Position numbers and translations under genes: made by a program. The notes beneath the pieces were generated by a model. That model worked only from the letters and a program-made list of their open reading frames with translations. It was not told where the DNA came from and made no database searches. 20,256 bases of DNA from Larix sibirica (Eukaryota > Streptophyta > Pinopsida > Pinales > Pinaceae): positions 89,646-109,901 of the forward strand of contig NWUY0300012881.1 in the NCBI GenBank assembly GCA_004151065.3. Direction: 5' to 3'. Below are positions 9,591 through 18,919 of the stretch, one piece after another. The stretch's first letter is position 1, and every line of letters begins with the position of its first letter.

Positions 9591-9939
9591 GTATCTCTAT
9601 TGTTGATCCTAGAGTATCTCTATGCTTAGTGAACCTCATCTTGATCCAGTTTCTGACTCTGATAGCATCTCTATTCTTGATCCAATACGATATTCTTGAT
9701 GCACATAACATTGACAGATTAGCTTGAAAACTTTGTACCAAGAAAACCAATTTCAAATAGATATCTATTATTACCTTCGTCAATCTAACCAATCTATCGA
9801 TATTATATTACAATGGAATATACCAAACCTTTAAATAGAATTCACCACATCAAATACTGTGACTACCCAATACTATAATCTATAAACTACTTTTTATAAA
9901 TACATTAGAAGATTAATTTTGAACTTCCAACCAACCTAA
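9591..9939. other. Gap with no recognised gene
   Basis: AT-rich sequence. Near 9590-9690 a short phrase (tctctattgttgatcc / tctctattcttgatcc) repeats about 76 bp apart. Nothing else seen. Confidence 0.5.
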
Positions 9940-10126
9940 CACTGTTTAAACAACTCATCCTATACCATTTTTAAATTAACTTTACCTTATCACTGTTTAA
10001 ACAAACTCATCATATACGTTTTTAAAATCGCTTTAAACAACTCATCATATACTATTTTTAAATTAGCTTTAACTTATCACTGTTTAAACAAACTCATCAT
10101 ATACGTTTTTAAAATCGCTTTAAACA
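9940..10126 (+). repeat. Higher-order tandem repeat, 87-bp unit
   Basis: The 87-bp unit 9991-10077 is followed by a near-identical partial copy from 10078. The unit itself consists of two related half-units of 40 and 47 bp (core tttaaacaaactcatcatata...tttttaaa), and a further half-unit precedes it at 9940-9990. So a monomer of about 45 bp seems to have duplicated first, then the dimer. Confidence 0.85.
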
Positions 10127-10420
10127 CCCCTTTCTCTTTCATATGCCTTCTGTCCAATTTCGATTGATTGAATTGGCCACTTGTGGACATTAAGATTAAA
10201 TTAAATTACCAATGTATTGAAGGGGAATCGCATTACAATAGAGCCTTCTATTTATTATTCAAACATGAGACTACTTATTTATTATTTATACGTGAGACTA
10301 CTTAGTCTATGTGCATTGTGTATTGCCATGTCGAGGCTGCTTTGCTGCATTATTGCGTGTTGATGCGGTTCCGGTTCTTTTCCTTGAATTGGTTGTTATT
10401 CCTTTGTCGTTTCTTATTGG
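10127..10420. other. Gap with no recognised gene
   Basis: Contains a short duplication (gagactactta about 10267 and 10303) and no coding homology. Base composition changes near 10330 from AT-rich to more mixed sequence continuing into the minus-strand coding remnant. Confidence 0.5.
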
Positions 10421-10421
10421 T

Positions 10422-10523
10422 CTAGCTACACCTTCTGTTCGCGTTTTGTTGACTTGACTTTCCTTTGACTTATTATCCTAGCTCCACCTTCTCTTGCCCG
10501 TTTTGTTTACTTGACTTTCCTGG
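10422..10523 (+). repeat. Tandem duplication, 56-bp period
   Basis: ctagctacaccttct..cgttttgttgacttgactttcc (from 10422) recurs as ctagctccaccttct..cgttttgtttacttgactttcc (from 10478). It overlaps the 3' end of the minus-strand coding remnant. Confidence 0.8.
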
Positions 10524-10935
10524 TTGGTTTGGTTGTATTCCCTTTGTTTGACGTATTTCTCTAACTCCACTGTCTCTTCCATCGGTCCGAATTTGTTACC
10601 GAGGGAATCCATAACCTCTGCGATGATTTCCTTTACCGTCTCGTAGTGGGCGGCTTCAAAGTGGTGGATAAGCTTGGCTCCAAAACGAGTGAAGCTATGA
10701 GATGATATTCCATTTCCAAAATTGCCTTTGGTTTGGTCGTGGTCCCTTTGTTTGAATTATTTCTCTACCTCCACCTTCTCTTCCATGGGTGCGAATTTGT
10801 TTGTGAGGTAATCCGTCATCTCTGCTATGATTTACTTCACTCTCTTGTAGTGGGCGGTTTCAAATTGCTGGGTAAGCTTGGCTCCGATTCGAGTGAGCAA
10901 GTCCACAAGAGGATATTCCATTTCCGAAATTGCCT
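10478..10935 (-). pseudogene. Unrecognised coding remnant with two in-frame 68-codon repeats
   Basis: The minus strand holds two adjacent copies (about 10933-10730 and 10729-10526) with a 204-bp period, exactly 68 codons. The reading frame runs straight from one copy into the next. Shared protein phrases are GAKL.(H/Q)(H/Q)FE.AHY, (E/K)..(K).IIAE(V/M), NKF.PMEE.VE(L/V)EK and KQR. The second copy in reading order is fully open to a TAG at 10478 and ends lysine-rich. The first copy carries two stops, where its sister has Glu and Tyr codons. The charged, heptad-like composition suggests helical or coiled-coil protein. I recognise no family. It could be a host gene fragment or an unusual element ORF. 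The open frame and in-frame period argue for past coding function. Confidence 0.5.
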
Positions 10936-10969
10936 TCTAGATGGACCTACATGCGCTCGTATCCTTTGA

Positions 10970-11363
10970 AAAAAAAATCATACTGTTTATTCCTTAGAAA
11001 TACTGTGTATGTTTACATTGCATTTTTTGCATTTTCCAGCTTTTTCATCAACAAAACATAGCTACATGACATTGCCTTCTTTTCATCTAGTTTCGTCCTA
11101 TATTACACTACGATTTTCTGCCGTATCTAAGCTCTGTTATTTCATCAGTCTGCAGCAATATTTGTAGCTGAGCTTTTTTACCTGCCCGTCACCCTAACTA
11201 ACCTATTTCTCATTTCATAAAAAACACTATTAAAAGATTAACTTTCAATTTTTTTTAATATTATACTCAGTTTCAAACAACACAAAAAAAACCATTTAGA
11301 TCGTAACCATAAAAAAAACTAAGAACCACCCAAATATCGAAGCAAAAAAACAAATGCTGGTTA
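10970..11363. other. Gap with no recognised gene
   Basis: AT-rich, with several A and T runs (10968, 11248, 11285, 11312). No coding homology or repeat structure seen. Confidence 0.5.
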
Positions 11364-11760
11364 TCATTCTATGCAACATATCAGAAATTTGAAAGGCTCG
11401 ACTCTCGAGTGAGTTGTTTCCTGAACATATATGACACCAGCTGGGCACTCCAGCGCTTTCTTGGATAGAACGTCTGCCTCATTATTATATTCCGTGTGAA
11501 CGTGCTGGAAGCTTATATCTGAGAACGGGTTCTGAAGCGACTTTATGCGTGCTTTCCACCACTCCAGGATGCTGATCTGCAACTTGTACATACCACCTGT
11601 ACATACCAGAACCCAATCTATGACAACCTTTGAATCTCCAGCCACCTGGAGGCGAGCAACTTGTAAACCCTATAACGCCATCAACTCAACCCTCGTATTT
11701 GAGCTGGGACGGCACCCATCCACATTCTTAGAAAGATTTTCTTTTTAATAATTCAATAAA
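11364..11760 (-). pseudogene. RNase H-like (RVT_3 type) domain fragment
   Basis: The minus frame contains SSNTRVELMAL, which holds the conserved active-site glutamate, then a stop, and VAGDSKVVIDWV, which holds the next aspartate. After W..R...L it reads ISFQHVHTEYNNEADVLSKKAL, which holds the final aspartate of the fold. These match the plant RVT_3 RNase H domain found at the C terminus of many plant L1 LINEs and in small host proteins. The first catalytic aspartate (DG motif) is not visible upstream. It lies far above the LINE copy at 4.2-7 kb and in the wrong order to belong to it, so it is a separate insertion or fragment. Confidence 0.75.
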
Positions 11761-12080
11761 AGCCCACCCCAAGGGGCCTTGCCTACCAACCCCAAACCTA
11801 GTTTGGACTGCATTTGAACAATGTTTTTTTTTTCGAGAATTTTTGACAGTTTAGAGTCCAAAATACCTCTGGGAAGAAGGTAGTCCAAAATTTTAAACCA
11901 TATCTTTGTTGGGGTTGTGTTTTTTTGCAAGAGAAACCTATTGGAAACAGATACAGCATCAGAGGAGCTTCAGCACGCAATATTGCAGGTCTTTAAAGGA
12001 TCTTCAGCTATTAGTTTCACTGGTATTTACTAAGACATCACAAACAGTCACATTATTTTGTTATTTTACATATATCTCAT
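11761..12080. other. Gap upstream of the RNase H fragment
   Basis: Overlapping minus-strand frames of about 60 codons exist here and could be decayed sequence preceding the RNase H domain, but I recognise no motif. A ten-base T run sits near 11824. Confidence 0.45.
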
Positions 12081-12205
12081 AAACTGCTAAAAACCCAGAT
12101 TCCATATCCCTCAAAAATTGCAAAACGGCGAAGGGCAAATTTCTCGGAAACCACTAAAAAACCCCAGATTTCATATCCCTGAAAATTTGTAAAATGGTGA
12201 AGGAA
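12081..12205 (+). repeat. Diverged tandem duplication, about 70-bp period
   Basis: ctaaaaacccagattccatatccctcaaaaattgcaaaacggcgaagg (from 12088) recurs as ctaaaaaaccccagatttcatatccctgaaaatttgtaaaatggtgaagg (from 12155). On the minus strand the pair lies in a 120-codon open frame (12439-12077) as related phrases FQGYEIWGF and FEGYGIWVF. No family match. Confidence 0.75.
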
Positions 12206-12911
12206 AGAGACTTTTCTTTGGCGTATTGCAATGACCTTTGGTTGGAGAAAGGTTGAATGGGGTTTGGCGTTCACCATAGATACTAATGACTGTCTCAAGT
12301 ACCAGCTTCCCAAAATCACTGAAAAGGATCTAAACAGCTGTAAAAAAATACCTTGAATATAATCCTTCAATGCACTGTCAATCTCAAAGCTATCGCTGAA
12401 AATATAGCTACCAAGAAAAAAAAGAAGAGCCACCATCATCTTCTGTTGTTAAAAGCACTACTAGCCCTCAGGCCTCTTGTAATAGGTAGTTCTCCACATG
12501 CTCCTTTACCATCAAATCACGTACCACTCCCTCTTCTGCTTTTATGGGTGCTTTTTTTTTTCTCCTCGCACCAAACTCGGTTCTCAAGCCCGCCTTGGAA
12601 AGTACAAATCGAGGACAAACAATCCACAAGCATGTAAAGCCATAGACAACATTCGATTTTATTCAGACTTGCCTTTTGAATGTTGTTAGATTCCCATATT
12701 GGCAAGTTATGATATAGATGTTGCTGTGTGGCTTTGATTTCAAAGCTCTCTTGAGGTGAGATTGAGGACATGCAATTAGTTTTGGTTCAGGACGGTGCTT
12801 CCCAAAGCATGTAAATTGCACAATTATGTTTGATGAGTGAACTGAGGGAAGCCATCGAACCATATTAAATGTCCTTGTTTATTTTCCAAGAACAAGGGGT
12901 TTCTTAAAATT
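12206..12911. other. Gap with no recognised gene
   Basis: Several overlapping frames of 60-95 codons on both strands, none with a recognisable motif. T-runs near 12550. Nothing else supported. Confidence 0.45.
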
Positions 12912-12986
12912 TTCAATGCTTCTGCCCAAGTTAAAAGTGCCTCATCGTTTCAATGCTTCTGCCCAAGCTAAAAGTGCCTCATCGTA
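12912..12986 (+). repeat. Perfect-register tandem duplication, 37-bp unit
   Basis: tcaatgcttctgcccaag.taaaagtgcctcatcgt occurs twice consecutively with one substitution (t/c). The near identity implies a recent event compared with other repeats in the window. The period is not a multiple of three. Confidence 0.9.
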
Positions 12987-13260
12987 TGACTTGCTTGAGT
13001 CAGTTGTGATGGAACCTAGTAGAGGTGTGGACTGTAGTGACCATCGGTTAAAGGATATTCTGGTGGGACAGGTGCGGAGATCCCTTTCCGTTTCGATGTG
13101 ACAGCCCTCTTGCACACGGCCATAAAAGCAGCAGCCAGCAAGGAGGAGCCTTTCGCTGGGTTATCAGGGTCTCAGAAAGGAGAATAGTTCTTGCGCACTC
13201 AACCATGTGGAAGCACCACGCTATGAATTGGAAAGTGAGAGATCTTAAGTTCCAATAGCA
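12987..13260 (+). other. Less AT-rich segment, possible gene or element fragment
   Basis: Base composition is more balanced than in the flanks, and one plus frame stays open from about 13050 to 13255 (including FRWVIRVSERRIVLAHS). No family recognised. It could be a decayed exon or repeat. Weak support only. Confidence 0.2.
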
Positions 13261-13546
13261 ATGCCCTAAAATATTTGTATGCTTTTCCTATATACTAAAC
13301 TCAAGCAGTAATACAATTACAAAGTAATATAAATAACGAGAGATATCTACAGTCAGTGACAGAACAAAAGTAAAGATTCAACCATGTCATTATTCAAATG
13401 CACGGTTATTAATAGCTAACAAAGTAAAAGAAACGATCACATTTACAAGAAGATTCAACCATTTCAAACCGTCGTATTTAAACTAACGATGAATTGTGGA
13501 AGGGAAGGGGATCAAATATTTGTGGTGAACTGTTAGCTCTGTGGGG

Positions 13547-13666
13547 ACTTTTGTTTTTTTGCTTATATTAAACAGATTCTCCATTTGGAGATTCAAAAGT
13601 AATTTACTTTTGTTGTTTTTGCTTATATTAAACAGATTCTACATTTGGACATTCAAAAATGATTAT
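13547..13666 (+). repeat. Tandem duplication, 60-bp unit
   Basis: The unit ttttgcttatattaaacagattct.catttgga.attcaaaa occurs twice at a 60-bp spacing (13561 and 13621 align exactly) with about five differences. In one plus frame it encodes FLLILNRF.IW.FK twice, but the frame has no other sign of being a gene. Confidence 0.9.
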
Positions 13667-14841
13667 AGATTAGGCAAATGTACAAGTGTCGGTTACAGGT
13701 GGTCTCTCTTGAATGCTGTATTAAAAGGCTATAGAAAGAATTCTCAGAAATTCAATTTACCACATTTACAGAGAATTCAATGTTTCTACTGACAGTCTTT
13801 CAGAACAAACATTGAATCTAGTGGAAGGTTTTATTTACTTTGCAGAGATAAAGGGAGATAAGATTATCAGAAGGCAATATCTCTATTTTCTAATATTAGA
13901 TTTACTTGCAAGGTGGTCCATAAAATGTCTATATTATGTTTGGCTGAAAAGTGTATAAGATGACAGTCCTTAAGTGAAGATGCCAGTCTTTTTTTATTAT
14001 ATAAATGAACTGTCATTATTTCGTAAGGTGTGGGATATCTGTAATATTTTTGCAGAAGGTAATTTGTTTGGGTCTCTTTGTTTGTATTCAAAATAAAACA
14101 ATGAGCTCCTCCAAAACTTAATTGGATGGCCCCGATTTATAAGCACACGAAAGACATATGTGGATGGGGGAGAAACGGGAGCTTACACAGCTGCACTGGG
14201 ATTCAAGGAATTACAAACAGCTCAGAAGCCTCTACACTCTTCTAACCTATGGAAGATGGTATGGAATATTTAACAAGAGGAAAACTCTCTTCTTAACGAG
14301 AAATACAGCGTGAAAACAGTGAAATCGCTCTTATATTCATCGAGCCTAGTTTATGGAGGAATTTAGTATATTTTATTTTGTAAAATTTAAATTTAATTAT
14401 ATTTTAGTGGCTATTTTGATGGTAGAAACGGATTCAACACTATAAAAAAACTTAGTATATCCAAAATTTTAAAGCAACTAAACTCAAGATATATAAAATT
14501 TTAAAGTATAATAGTTAATGAGTATTTAAAATTTTTTTTGCCAAATATTTTCTAAATCATGCAAAAAATAAAAATTTCTAAATATTTATGTTGCAAAAAT
14601 AAAGATTTCGAAATATTCAAAATAGTAGAACTTTTAGACTAAACGGTTTCTGGAGGCTAGCCGAGTTTTAATTAAACACGGCAAGTTAAGTCAAACTCTC
14701 TAAATTTGACTTAAACTTGACTAGTTTTGACCGAAATGATAGCTTGGTTCGCTGAGTGCTTGCAACACTTGGGTTGTTGGTTTTCATTTAAGGGTTTTTC
14801 GGACAAGCAAAAGACCACCTACTTCATACCTCCGCAGGGAA
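13667..14841. other. Long gap with no recognised gene
   Basis: About 1.2 kb of AT-rich sequence, especially 14340-14640, with A/T homopolymers. No open frame beyond chance and no recognised element on either strand. Confidence 0.5.
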
Positions 14842-15069
14842 CTGTTTTAAAAATGACATTTTAAAATTATACCATAGCTCTGGTGTCTATGTTTAATCAT
14901 ATTACCCTGATTGATTACTAGAAGGTTAATCACGAGGTGTTCTTGGTAGAGAACTTGTGCCTGTAGAGTCTGTTTTAAAATTTTACAATAGCTTTGCTGT
15001 CCATATTGGTTACTAAAAGGCTAATCACGAGGTGTTTTTGGTAGAGAATTTGTGCGGGGAGCGTCTGTT
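14842..15069 (+). repeat. Tandem duplication, 128- and 94-bp copies
   Basis: Copy 1 (14842-14969) and copy 2 (14970-15063) share ctgttttaaaa, a.catagct.tg.tgtc.at and ggttactagaagg-like segments, then taatcacgaggtgtt.ttggtagagaa.ttgtgc. Copy 2 lacks about 34 bp. A third start (ctgttt, 15064) follows, so the unit may have been longer-lived than two copies. Confidence 0.85.
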
Positions 15070-15644
15070 TGATAAAGTATAAAGCACTTTTTGATTGATC
15101 GAACTTTTTATTGGCGACAAATTTCAGGCTAACTCCATTTTATTTAAGAGTCTGAATTGAATCCATTTGAACCGCGAGGATTGGGGGGATTTACTGCGGA
15201 ATTTTCGTTTATTCTAATTATGTAAGGAGATGGAAGTACCCGCATTGTATTCTTGTTCTCTGGAATTCAACTTGAAATCTCAAACCCTTAAATTTTGACT
15301 CAATTATTGGCTTGCAGAATTGAAAGTGCTAATTTTTTCTAAGTTGCATTTTGCTTGTCAAGCGCCATTTGTTGTTACGAGGAGATGCATCCAAGGGGAT
15401 AACGATTGCAAGAGGGAGGGAAATGTACCAATCTCCTTTGAAAGAAATACATTTAAAGAAAAGAACAATATGAATATAAATTTCTGCTAGAACTGTTAAT
15501 CCAGTGCTGGTAGTCATGCTTATTTTTTTATGACCATGGACATAGGCAATTTCTGGTATTTATAATCGACTACACAAATGATGGATGCCGGTTTTTTGCT
15601 TTCTCAATTTGAAAGTCTTGTTTCGATGAATTTCATATGGATGG

Positions 15645-15676
15645 ATACTAATAGAGAAATCGTTATTCATTGACAG
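15645..15676 (+). promoter_or_regulatory. Predicted branch site and 3' splice site
   Basis: tactaat at 15645-15651 is one base from the strong plant branch consensus. It lies about 25 bases before ttgacag ending at 15676. Together they define an intron end directly before the long open exon. The polypyrimidine character between them is weak. Confidence 0.5.
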
Positions 15677-16007
15677 GGTTAGAAACAGAAATGATGGCAG
15701 AGCACCTGCTGGAAAGGCTGAACTTGTATATCATAGGTCACAAGGTAGCGCCGTTGGAGAACTTGTACTAATGCTCAATTCTTCAGCCCCGCTTTTCCGA
15801 ATGGGTACTGTAACAAAAAAAGCTGATTTTTTACTTAGTGAACAAGGAGATTCAGTATCTGAAAGGTCAAGGGATACCATTCCGGAGAAGGGCACTGTAT
15901 ATTCTGTACCTAATGAGCCCAGAAAAGCAAGTGACGCATTGAAAGAACTTAAAACTTACATTGAAATGAGAGATTTTCTGCTGAGACAAAGTGGCAGAAA
16001 ACAATGA
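15677..16007 (+). CDS. Probable 3'-terminal coding exon of an unidentified plant gene
   Basis: After the predicted 3' splice site at 15676, a single frame runs for 109 sense codons (first full codon 15678) to TGA at 16005-16007. It begins VRNRNDGRAPAGKAELVYHR, passes MLNSSAPLFRMGTVTKKADF and SVPNEPRKASDALKELKTYI, and ends FLLRQSGRKQ. Composition is that of an ordinary soluble protein: charged, balanced, with a helical, lysine/arginine-rich C terminus. Codon use looks normal and no stop interrupts it, unlike every transposon remnant here. The first base completes a split codon. Upstream exons are not evident in the window, so introns may be long or this may be a gene fragment. An ATG at 15771 could serve as an alternative start. 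I do not recognise the family. Confidence 0.5.
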
Positions 16008-16670
16008 ACAGAAACATTCTTTTTAACATCAACGCTATGCTCCAGACTCCAGAGTGTTAGAGGATTTGCTGATATTTTGGAAGAACTGAATGTGGGCACT
16101 TACGACGCTGACATTCTTTGAAGTAATTGTGAGTATGTTTTACATGAACATTTTATTCCCTTAAGAGAATGAATCAAAGGAGCCTGTGTGTTTTGCAGTG
16201 TCAGCTTGACTTGGAGCATGCCAAAAAGTAAATTTTATTCGTTTCTGTAAATCTGCCACGCAAGAAATTTCTAGTCTGGTTTCTATACTGTTCTCTCTAA
16301 AACATTCTTACCACAATTCCGTATAGCATTAAACATGTTGAGTAAAGACTTTCAATGTTTTTTGCTACAAAAGCTTCAGGCTGAAATCTTGTATTATACT
16401 GTAAAGTGCAAATGGCTGAGATGCATTAAATTGAAATTGCCTACCAGATCAAAGATGGACATATGTCAAACAGGGGAAAAGCCAGTTCCTGACGACCTTA
16501 AAACGCCTTTCAAAGCCAGGGTGCATTTGCATGTGCCGTTCAGTTTCTCTATCAACGCCTTTCATAAGTATCTGCAAGCTGAGGTGAATAACGCGTTATT
16601 CATGATTTTATCAAACGTGAAATCAGTACAAGGATGTTATCAAACATGTCAAATTGAAAATAAATGTCAA
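16008..16670 (+). other. Possible 3' UTR after the 15.7 kb exon
   Basis: Follows the stop codon. Contains an AATAAA at 16659-16664 that could act as polyadenylation signal. A 115-codon plus frame (16335-16682) lies within, but its sequence shows no motif and its start is weakly supported, so I do not call it a gene. Confidence 0.3.
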
Positions 16671-16855
16671 TATCATTCATGATTTTATGCCACTGCTGTA
16701 AATCTCCTGTTTGTTCAGGCCATATGTGGGAAGCTAATTTCAATTCATGATAGCTTTTGTTGGGGAGAGATCAGCCTGGATTCTAGCTTTTGCTATTAGG
16801 CACCTAATAGGACATGCAATGCCCTGGTTCGGTTTTCCCAGTTCCACTTTTTGGC
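16671..16855. other. No recognised feature
   Basis: AT-rich sequence with no motif seen. Confidence 0.4.
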
Positions 16856-16875
16856 ATATCATATATATATATATG
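16856..16875 (+). repeat. (AT)n microsatellite
   Basis: catatcatatatatatatatatg: about eight AT units plus an imperfect start. The motif resembles a TATA box but no coding frame or transcript start supports that role. Confidence 0.85.
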
Positions 16876-17224
16876 CAGTAAATATATCCAAGTGACAATA
16901 CATACAACCGGCATGTTTCTGAGTCCTGCTGCTCGGTTAGAACTCAACAGCAATGGCGGGAATAAAATGGAAATCAACCCTTGTTTAATGTGGACACAAC
17001 AATACTCAGTATAAGAGTATTGTTAATGCATAAAATGTATTGGCAACTATTCCGCTCAATAAGATGTTTTAAGAATCTATATTTGAGGACTTGTAGGCAT
17101 GATTTAATGATAGCCAAAGAAAAAGAACAATGGACATGCTTTAGATTACTCCATGCATTTAACAGATTTGCGAAACTAGGATCATAGCAGATTTGCCAAA
17201 CTATGATGATTATAATACAATAAT
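16876..17224. other. Gap with no recognised gene
   Basis: Two overlapping plus-strand frames of 66-68 codons without motifs. A short duplication gcagatttgccaaact / acagatttgcgaaact sits near 17160-17205. Confidence 0.45.
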
Positions 17225-17227
17225 TTC

Positions 17228-17540
17228 TTCCCTAAGGATATATGTTAAAGCTCAAAGGCATCCATGATTTGCCTATAATACAATTTCTTCTGTACATGAA
17301 ACCTATTATTGCCATACCATATGTCTTAAGGAAATATGTTTAACTTGGCATGTACCTATTATTGCCATATGTTTTAAGGAAAGATGTTAAAGTCAGAAGG
17401 CATGTATCATTATCGCATTATGTTTCCAGGAAAGATGTTAAATTAAAAAGGCATGTAACATAATTACATCATGTTTTAAGGAAAAATGTTAAAAGTGAGA
17501 AGGGATGTAATATTATCTCATTATGGAAAGATCCTAAAGC
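17228..17540 (+). repeat. Decayed tandem array, about 50-bp unit
   Basis: The core ttttaaggaaagatgttaaa recurs at about 17232, 17325, 17373, 17424, 17475 and 17523. It is followed each time by gaaggcatgta and cattattgcattatg variants. Spacings of 48-51 bp are regular after the first interval (93 bp, about two units with one lost). Sequence divergence is high at the left, so the array is old or has expanded from its right end. Confidence 0.85.
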
Positions 17541-17820
17541 TAAAAAAACATCCTCAAGATTTGTTAATAAAACAGTTTCTTTTGGAACTTGACATGTATT
17601 CACTGTTGACTATTTATTTTTTTAAGAAAGAAGTTTAAGTTAAAATGCATTTTTAAGAATGTCTAAGTTGCACTCTTTTGCATGAGTTATCAACCACATT
17701 GAACTACCCAATATGGGATTGAGTCCATACGAAGGTAATAATAGATTATATGTATTTTTGAAATGCATTTTTATTTTTAATTATTAGAAATATATAGAAA
17801 GGACATTATTAAAAATTGGG
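17541..17820. other. Gap with no recognised gene
   Basis: AT-rich with runs of A and T. No repeats beyond the array and no coding homology. Confidence 0.45.
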
Positions 17821-17824
17821 ATAT

Positions 17825-18065
17825 TAGTAGATGGTGTTGTTGGGTAAGTCAAAATGGGTAGCCCCGCTTAAGTTCAATTCTCACCAAGTGACATTCTAGT
17901 GCTTGTACTTGCACTTGTAGATGCGTATTGACACATAATGGTTGGGGCCAAGGGTGAATCATGTACGATTTTAATAGAGATATTCCTCACATGTAGTTTT
18001 TGTGTTGATTGTAATGGAATTGATTGGTGCCAATTGTTCCCATGCAATGCTAAAGGTGGACATGT
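17825..18065 (+). mobile_element. Possible tRNA-derived SINE (weak)
   Basis: tagtagatgg at 17825-17834 resembles an RNA polymerase III A box, and gttcaattc at 17872-17880 fits the B-box consensus GWTCRANNC. The spacing of about 47 bp is acceptable for tRNA-derived SINEs. The sequence after the B box, tcaccaagtgaca, resembles plant SINE bodies. No terminal tail or target-site duplication was found, so the right end is a guess and chance matches are possible. Confidence 0.25.
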
Positions 18066-18919
18066 TAGCCTAATGTGTTAGCCTCTCCATGATAAGAGGA
18101 AACCAACAAATTGAAATTCTTTGTAACTAAGTACACCTCCCATGGTTGCTATAACTTGTGCAATGCAATCTTATTAGAAATCCTTGAAGAGCAAGCCAAC
18201 ACAATAAAAGTTGTAACAAGAAGTTCATTTCACTTCTAGATCTTCTAGAGATAACTTGTTAATAGTGACAGGGTGATTGGAGAATGGACTAGTTGGTTGG
18301 TCGACCAAAGTTATTCTCAACTCAATTGATCCATCGATGACTGTGAAGCATATTAACACATAATTTTTATGGAACAATGGCGATGCTTGTGTAGTCATTT
18401 TTGTGGTTTTCTATGCCAAAAGTTTTGAAGTATTCACATGAACAATGGTGATGCATTTGAGACTTGGAAGTAAATTTGCAGGACTGCAGGCTAATTCTTC
18501 AATACCCTACATATGCAAATTTAGGGACTTGGCCACCTAGTTTTAGTTGATCCCTTTGCCAAATTTTAACAACCATATCCTTCAAATATATATAAAGCAG
18601 AGGTGGGAAGTTAGAGATAGGGAGATTGACCTTCAAAGAGATTCTTTTTACTTCTCCCCAAGTTTTCATTTAGTTCAAAATTGAAATCAATGCCAGCAGG
18701 GAACGCCTCCAAACACTTATGAACTTGTTGAAATATCATTCTAATTCAATTAATAAATGTGTGTTTTGTTTGAAATGCAAGAAAGCATGTCAACTATGGC
18801 TCTAAAAGCAGTGGGTAGAGGAAACATAAACCAACTCTTTGGCAATCATTAAGGCCGCAACAAGAACTCACGAGGCCAGTGTTTAGGGACAAAGCAACCG
18901 AATCAGGATTAGGAAGCTT
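18066..18919. other. Long gap with no recognised gene
   Basis: No coding homology on either strand. A short phrase (gaacaatggcgatgc / gaacaatggtgatgc, near 18372 and 18440) is duplicated. Sequence from about 18780 may already be decayed 5' part of the coding remnant that follows. Confidence 0.45.

Noticed and set aside
12077-12439. 120-codon minus-strand open frame with repeated GY.IW.F phrases
   Set aside because: The phrases come from a 70-bp tandem duplication. The N-terminal part is hydrophobic and low-complexity, with no family match, so it is recorded only as a repeat.
16335-16682. 115-codon plus-strand open frame
   Set aside because: It follows the stop of the better exon candidate, shows no domain or motif, and is within chance length for several kb of sequence. 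Treated as possible 3' UTR.
16856-16875. TATA-like AT run as a gene promoter
   Set aside because: It is a simple (AT)n microsatellite with no supported coding sequence downstream.
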